A DNA stretch of 64,000 bases. Origin: Shewanella carassii. GTDB lineage: Bacteria > Pseudomonadota > Gammaproteobacteria > Enterobacterales > Shewanellaceae. The DNA lies in NCBI RefSeq assembly GCF_002777975.1, contig NZ_NGVS01000004.1, forward strand, positions 62,001 to 126,000, written 5' to 3'. The first letter of the stretch is position 1; every line of letters begins with the position of its first letter. The notes beneath the pieces were generated by a model. That model had not been told where the DNA came from and did not search any database. It was given only the letters and a program-made list of their open reading frames with translations. A program made the translations under genes and the position numbers. Shown here one piece after another: positions 59,701 through 64,000 of this stretch.

Positions 59701-61952
59701 GCAAAGCGATAGGCCCTATGCCTCACATTGGAGTAAAGCCAGCTGAGTCTGCGGCCGAAAAGCCGCTGCGGCTGGCGCTGTGCCTGGTCGAAGAGGAGCA
59801 AAGCCTGGCGCCCAAGCTTAGGGCTGCCTTGCGCACTATCGCGTTTGATAACAATCAGGTTCCCGACTGGCCTTGGCTGGTGGCCGAGGTCAAGGCCGGG
59901 GCAAGCCTGAGCCTGGTGCTGCCATCAAAGCAGCGGCTATTGCTGCTAAGCGCAGTCGATGCGGCGCAAGCAAGACTGCATCCCCAAGCCTTGCTGCAGG
60001 CCTTAAGCCATGGCGCTCACAAGCCGCAGCAGCTTCTTAAGCAGGCCTGGCAGCAGGCAAAACGCCCGGAGATAGAAGAAAGGGACACTCTGTTTCTGGA
60101 GCAATCGCTGGAACTTGAGCCGTTATGCCTGCAACTGGAGGCATTTGCCAAGCGGCGCCTGGCGCAGAAAATGGCGGGATTGCCTTTTCAAGGCAAGTCT
60201 CTGGCGCTGGCCAGTAACTCCCCGGCTATGGCGCTGATCCTCAGCCAAGGCACAGCCTTGAGCGGTTATTGCGATAAAACAGCCTTGAGCGGTTCTTGTG
60301 ATAAAACAGCCCTGAGCGGTTCTTGCGATAAAACAACCCTGAGCAGCTCTTATGACAAAAAAGCCCTGAGCGACTCTTGCCTGAACAGCTCTGGTGTGAG
60401 CGGCTTGGCTTCTGGAAAAAAATTAACCTCAAGCCTTTGCCCCCAAGGAGCGCCCTGGCTTTTGCCACTGACCTTGATTGCCAACCCAAAGACTCTGCTC
60501 AGTGAGGCGCAAACTGCGCTGCAGCAGGCCCAAAGTCGCCTGAGCCAATCGATGAACGCAGATGCTCTGGCGCGCAGGCTGACGGATGAATTAAAAACCC
60601 TGGAGCAGAGCTTTTCAGGCACAGCGCCCGAGGGCGGCGAATACTATTCGCTGGTGCTTATTGGCCGAGATGCCACCGAGCTTATTGCCGAGAGCGAATT
60701 GCTCATGGGTCAGCTTCAAAAAATAACGTCTTTGGCCGAACTGCCAGAGCTTGAGCTTATTACGCCAAATGGCAGCGTTTTTTGCGCCAAGCCACTGGGC
60801 CCTGCTCGCCTCTGCTTTGTCTACCCGGGTGTCGGCACGGCTTACCATGGCATGCTCAGCGCCTTAAAACAGGCCTTTCCCAACAGTTATGCCGATTTTG
60901 AGGCCGCGGCAACAGCCGAAAATGTCGCCCTATCCACCCTGCTGCCAACAGCCTTGAGCGATGCTTCCAAAGAAACAACCTTGAGCGATAAAGCAGAGGC
61001 CGCACCCAGTCCGGCGCCAACAATGACACTCGCCGAGCAGGCCGTTGCCGGGGTCGGCGCCAGTGTGCTGCTGACGCAGATACTGCGGCGGGAGTTCAAG
61101 CTCCGCCCAGCCTTTGCCATCGGCTACTCCATGGGCGAAGCGGCCATGTTTGCCGCCAATGGCGTCTGGGACAAGCCTTTTGCTTTGGTTAAACCTACGC
61201 TGGAAAGCCGGATTTTCTCAGAGCAGATCTCGGGCGCGCTCACAGCCGTGCGCCAGGAGTGGCAACTCGATGCCAGAGATGCCATCTGCTGGAACAGTTT
61301 TCTGCTGCGCATTGATACAGGCAGCATCACGCCATTATTGCAAAACCCGGCTTACTCGCGGGTCTACCTCGCCATACGTCAGGGGCCTAGCTGCGTGCTG
61401 GCCGGGGATGAGGCTCAGTGCCGGGCACTGATAAAGTCCCTTGGCAAACGCGGCGTTGCCGCCAACCGGGTCACCGCCATGCACACACCGGCGGCCCTGC
61501 GTGTAAAGCCAGAATTGACCGACTTTTATGACAGACCACTCTCGGGCGAGCTTGAACAGCCGCAGCCCATCTATATCAGCGCCGGCAGCGAGCAGCCGCT
61601 CAAACCTGCCAGGCTTGAGCGCCAGCAGATAGCCGAGACCATAGCGACTTGTTTCAGCCAGCCACTCAATCTGGAGTCGCTGCTGCAACGGGCCCGAAAA
61701 CATGGCGCGCAGCTGTTTCTGGAGGTCGGCGCCGACAGCCAAACCAGCAGCATTATCCAGGCGATGGCCGGAAAACAGCTCTCCAGCGATATCAAGGCCT
61801 TTGGCTGCGATCGCAAGCATAGCGGCGCCGCCGACAACAAAGCATTACTCAAGGCCCTGGCTCGACTCATCAGCCACAGGGTCCCACTGGCCACAGCGGC
61901 GCTGTATCCACAGCTTGCCCGGCCCGATAAACTTAGTGACGTGAGAAAGTGA
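59697..61952 (+). CDS. pfaB: PUFA synthase acyltransferase subunit PfaB
   Basis: A 751-residue PfaB. The C-terminal half is an acyltransferase domain with Ser478 in GYSMGEAAMF; the N-terminal half is a poorly conserved ketosynthase-like region. PfaB is the subunit thought to influence whether EPA or DHA is made. A 27-bp tandem repeat inserts a Thr-Ala-Leu-Ser-Gly-Ser-Cys-Asp-Lys series at residues 186-228, and a further related copy is at about 418-432. The start is TTG at 59697 with AGAGAAAGG upstream and a 4-bp overlap with pfaA; an ATG at 59718 is the alternative. Confidence 0.93.
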   Translation: MSKAIGPMPHIGVKPAESAAEKPLRLALCLVEEEQSLAPKLRAALRTIAFDNNQVPDWPWLVAEVKAGASLSLVLPSKQRLLLLSAVDAAQARLHPQALLQALSHGAHKPQQLLKQAWQQAKRPEIEERDTLFLEQSLELEPLCLQLEAFAKRRLAQKMAGLPFQGKSLALASNSPAMALILSQGTALSGYCDKTALSGSCDKTALSGSCDKTTLSSSYDKKALSDSCLNSSGVSGLASGKKLTSSLCPQGAPWLLPLTLIANPKTLLSEAQTALQQAQSRLSQSMNADALARRLTDELKTLEQSFSGTAPEGGEYYSLVLIGRDATELIAESELLMGQLQKITSLAELPELELITPNGSVFCAKPLGPARLCFVYPGVGTAYHGMLSALKQAFPNSYADFEAAATAENVALSTLLPTALSDASKETTLSDKAEAAPSPAPTMTLAEQAVAGVGASVLLTQILRREFKLRPAFAIGYSMGEAAMFAANGVWDKPFALVKPTLESRIFSEQISGALTAVRQEWQLDARDAICWNSFLLRIDTGSITPLLQNPAYSRVYLAIRQGPSCVLAGDEAQCRALIKSLGKRGVAANRVTAMHTPAALRVKPELTDFYDRPLSGELEQPQPIYISAGSEQPLKPARLERQQIAETIATCFSQPLNLESLLQRARKHGAQLFLEVGADSQTSSIIQAMAGKQLSSDIKAFGCDRKHSGAADNKALLKALARLISHRVPLATAALYPQLARPDKLSDVRK
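60252..60380 (+). repeat. 27-bp minisatellite inside pfaB
   Basis: Four full and one partial 27-base units (60252, 60279, 60306, 60333, 60360) encode the nine-residue repeat TALSGSCDK with small changes. One and a half related units lie 570 bp further on (60948-60992). All are in frame. Confidence 0.9.
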
Positions 61953-61959
61953 GAACAGA

Positions 61960-64000
61960 GTGACAAGTAAACAAGCCGAGCCCATCGCCATAGTTGGCAT
62001 GGCCGCCCGCTTCCCGGGCTGTGAGGATCTGGACGCCTTCTGGCAACTGCTCAGTGAAGGCCGGGATGCCATCAGCTCTCTGAATGACAGCCAATTGGGC
62101 GCCAGAGTCAGCGATTATCAAGGCGCAAAAGGCCAAAGCGACCGTTTCTATTGTGATCAGGGCGGTTATATTCGCCAGCTAAACTTCTCGCCCGAGGGCT
62201 ATGCCAGATCAGCGGATGAAATGGCAACGGGTGCCCAAACCTGGGATCAGCACCTGTTGTGGGCACTCGATTGCGCCCGCAAGGCCCTGCAAAGCGCCGG
62301 GCTAACCCCAGCGCAAAACGCTTCCGACTTGGCGCGCTGCGGCGCCGTGATGGGCACGCTTTCGTTCCCGACCCGAGCTTCCAACAAGGCCTTTTTGCCG
62401 CTGTATCATCACAGTGTCGATACGGCGCTGCGACGGCGTTTCCCCGGCATGCCGCCATTGGCGTCAGCCATAGATGCGGGAACAGACGCAAATACCGGCC
62501 CAGGCACAGATGCAAGCATTCGCCATTGGGATACGGATATCGCCGCCCAGGGCTCTGAACTGCTGTGCGATTGCCTGGGCCTTGGCGGCCCCAGCCTGAG
62601 CCTGGATGCCGCCTGCGCCAGCTCAGTCTATGCATTGCGCCTGGCCTGCGACTATCTCAGTAACCACAGCGCCGATGTGATGTTGGCCGGTGCCGTCAGC
62701 GGTGCCGATCCCTTCTTTATCCATATGGGCTTTTCCATTTTCCAGGCCTTCCCCGAGTCGGGCCAAAGCGCCCCGCTGGATAACCATTCCGGCGGCCTGT
62801 TTGCCGGTGAAGGCTGCGGCGTATTGGTGCTCAAGCGCCTGAGCGATGCCCAAAGGGATGGCGATAACATTCACGGCATAATCAGAGGCACAGGGCTTTC
62901 CAACGATGGTCGCGGCCAGTTTGTCTTAAGCCCCGCCAGCAAGGGCCAGGTACTGGCGTTTGAACGGGCATCCGAGGCGGCAAATATCGCGCCATCCCAG
63001 GTGGAGGTGATTGAGTGCCACGCCACGGGCACGCCTCTGGGTGACAAGGTGGAACTCAGCTCCATGGAGCAGTTTTTCGGCCCCCGTCTGGAAGGCTGTG
63101 CCGCGCCTAAAATCGGCTCGGTCAAGTCCAATCTCAGCCACTTGCTGACCGCTGCCGGTATGGCAGGCATCATCAAGTTACTGCTGTCGATGAAACACAA
63201 GCTGTTACCTGCCTCGGTGAGAATATCGGCGCCACTGAGCTCGCCCACCGGCGTGTTTGGCGAGCACAATATAGTGCGCAGCGCCATCCCCTGGCCGACC
63301 AAAGCGGGCAATCCCGGCTCGGTTGCCGGGGTGTCTGTGTTCGGATTCGGAGGCTGTAACGCCCACTTGCTGCTCACAGGGCCAGATGCTGCCAAAGAGT
63401 TTATTCCAGCCAAACCTTCGCCGGGAACGGCTGAACACAAGGGCGCTGACGGCCTGGCGATTGAGGGCGCCGCCGCGCATTTCGGCGCCGCCGACTCGCT
63501 CGAGACGCTTGCCAAACTGATAGCCAAAGGGCAAACGGCCACCAGAGCGCTGCCACCCAAACGCTGGAAAGGCCTGGAGCGCAACCGCTCTTTGCTCTCC
63601 AGCATGGGGCTTGAACAGGCTCCCAATGGCGGCTACATAGACGAATTTGAACTGGATTTCCTCAAATTCCGCCTGCCGCCCCATCCGGGAGATAGACTGG
63701 TGGCGCAGCAATTACTGCTGCTCAAGGTAGCCGATGATGCGATTCGCGATGCCCATCTGCCCATGGGTGGCCGGGTGGCTGTGTTGGTCGCCATGGAAAC
63801 CGAGCTTGAGCTGCATCAGTTCCGCGGCAGGGTTAATCTGCATAGCCAGATTAGCCAGAGCCTTAACGATGCCGGCATCACCTTAAGCCAAGATGAGTAT
63901 CTCGAACTCGAGCGTTTGGCGATGGACAGCGTTTTGCCCAGCGCCAGCCTCAATCAATACACCAGCTATATAGGCAACATCATGGCCTCCCGGGTCGCCT
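61960..64000 (+). CDS. pfaC: PUFA synthase subunit PfaC (3' end outside window)
   Basis: The first 680 codons of PfaC, open to the right edge. The start is GTG at 61960, 7 bp after the pfaB stop. The first ketosynthase (about residues 8-475) is complete: IAIVGMAARFPGC, catalytic Cys in SLDAACASSVYA, His in ECHATGTPLGD and His in VKSNLSHLLTAAG. A second ketosynthase-like (chain length factor) domain begins near residue 560. Family members carry two FabA-type dehydratase domains after that, outside this window. It works with PfaA and PfaB in chain extension and double-bond placement. Confidence 0.93.
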   Translation, partial: MTSKQAEPIAIVGMAARFPGCEDLDAFWQLLSEGRDAISSLNDSQLGARVSDYQGAKGQSDRFYCDQGGYIRQLNFSPEGYARSADEMATGAQTWDQHLLWALDCARKALQSAGLTPAQNASDLARCGAVMGTLSFPTRASNKAFLPLYHHSVDTALRRRFPGMPPLASAIDAGTDANTGPGTDASIRHWDTDIAAQGSELLCDCLGLGGPSLSLDAACASSVYALRLACDYLSNHSADVMLAGAVSGADPFFIHMGFSIFQAFPESGQSAPLDNHSGGLFAGEGCGVLVLKRLSDAQRDGDNIHGIIRGTGLSNDGRGQFVLSPASKGQVLAFERASEAANIAPSQVEVIECHATGTPLGDKVELSSMEQFFGPRLEGCAAPKIGSVKSNLSHLLTAAGMAGIIKLLLSMKHKLLPASVRISAPLSSPTGVFGEHNIVRSAIPWPTKAGNPGSVAGVSVFGFGGCNAHLLLTGPDAAKEFIPAKPSPGTAEHKGADGLAIEGAAAHFGAADSLETLAKLIAKGQTATRALPPKRWKGLERNRSLLSSMGLEQAPNGGYIDEFELDFLKFRLPPHPGDRLVAQQLLLLKVADDAIRDAHLPMGGRVAVLVAMETELELHQFRGRVNLHSQISQSLNDAGITLSQDEYLELERLAMDSVLPSASLNQYTSYIGNIMASRVA

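Overview
The window looks like chromosomal DNA of a marine Shewanella (Gammaproteobacteria) of moderate GC content. The reasons are a pfa-type polyunsaturated fatty acid synthase cluster with pfaR and a nearby pfaE, a phoB-phoR-pstS-porin block, a BarA hybrid kinase divergent from rlmD, and many DUF families typical of Shewanella and Vibrio. The genus is inferred from gene content and protein similarity from memory, not from a database search.

Region 1 (1-13163) is the right-hand part of a contractile-tailed prophage, all on the + strand and tightly packed. It holds tail completion, tail sheath (DUF2586), tail tube (DUF2597), a lysis cassette (T4-type lysozyme, holin, one-span coiled-coil protein), a tail assembly chaperone with a -1 frameshift extension, tape measure, baseplate wedge/J/I proteins, tail fibre, two small proteins, and a hub-spike protein followed by a terminator. 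Capsid, integrase and regulatory genes would lie left of the window, so an intact prophage cannot be told from a tailocin. Positions 13164-13993 are a gene-poor junction.

Region 2 (13994-25809) is core chromosome. eno, pyrG, mazG, relA and rlmD are on the - strand; barA, a YjaG-family gene and a DUF3319 gene are on the + strand. Region 3 (25848-37698) carries recN with two LexA boxes, an AEC transporter divergent from a LysR regulator, a phosphate block (pstS-like gene, phoR, phoB, porin) with clear Pho boxes before pstS and phoB, rdgC, and an M61 peptidase. Region 4 (37828-49497) carries a TPR protein with a degenerate GGDEF domain, an active-type diguanylate cyclase whose 3' end forms a possible RNA switch with the ppnN leader, then ppnN, xni, small genes, ltaE, a TRIC-type channel, an exported Tpx, and the phosphopantetheinyl transferase pfaE.

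Region 5 (49498-64000) is the pfa cluster: pfaR, pfaA, pfaB and the 5' part of pfaC, with overlapping or nearly touching ends, reading off the right edge. PfaE should activate the ACP domains of PfaA; PfaA, PfaB and PfaC (with PfaD, presumably beyond the window) build EPA or a similar fatty acid. PfaA carries ten tandem ACP domains, which are nearly identical at DNA level and arranged in nested repeats. PfaR looks like a domesticated IS481-type transposase that has lost its catalytic residues.
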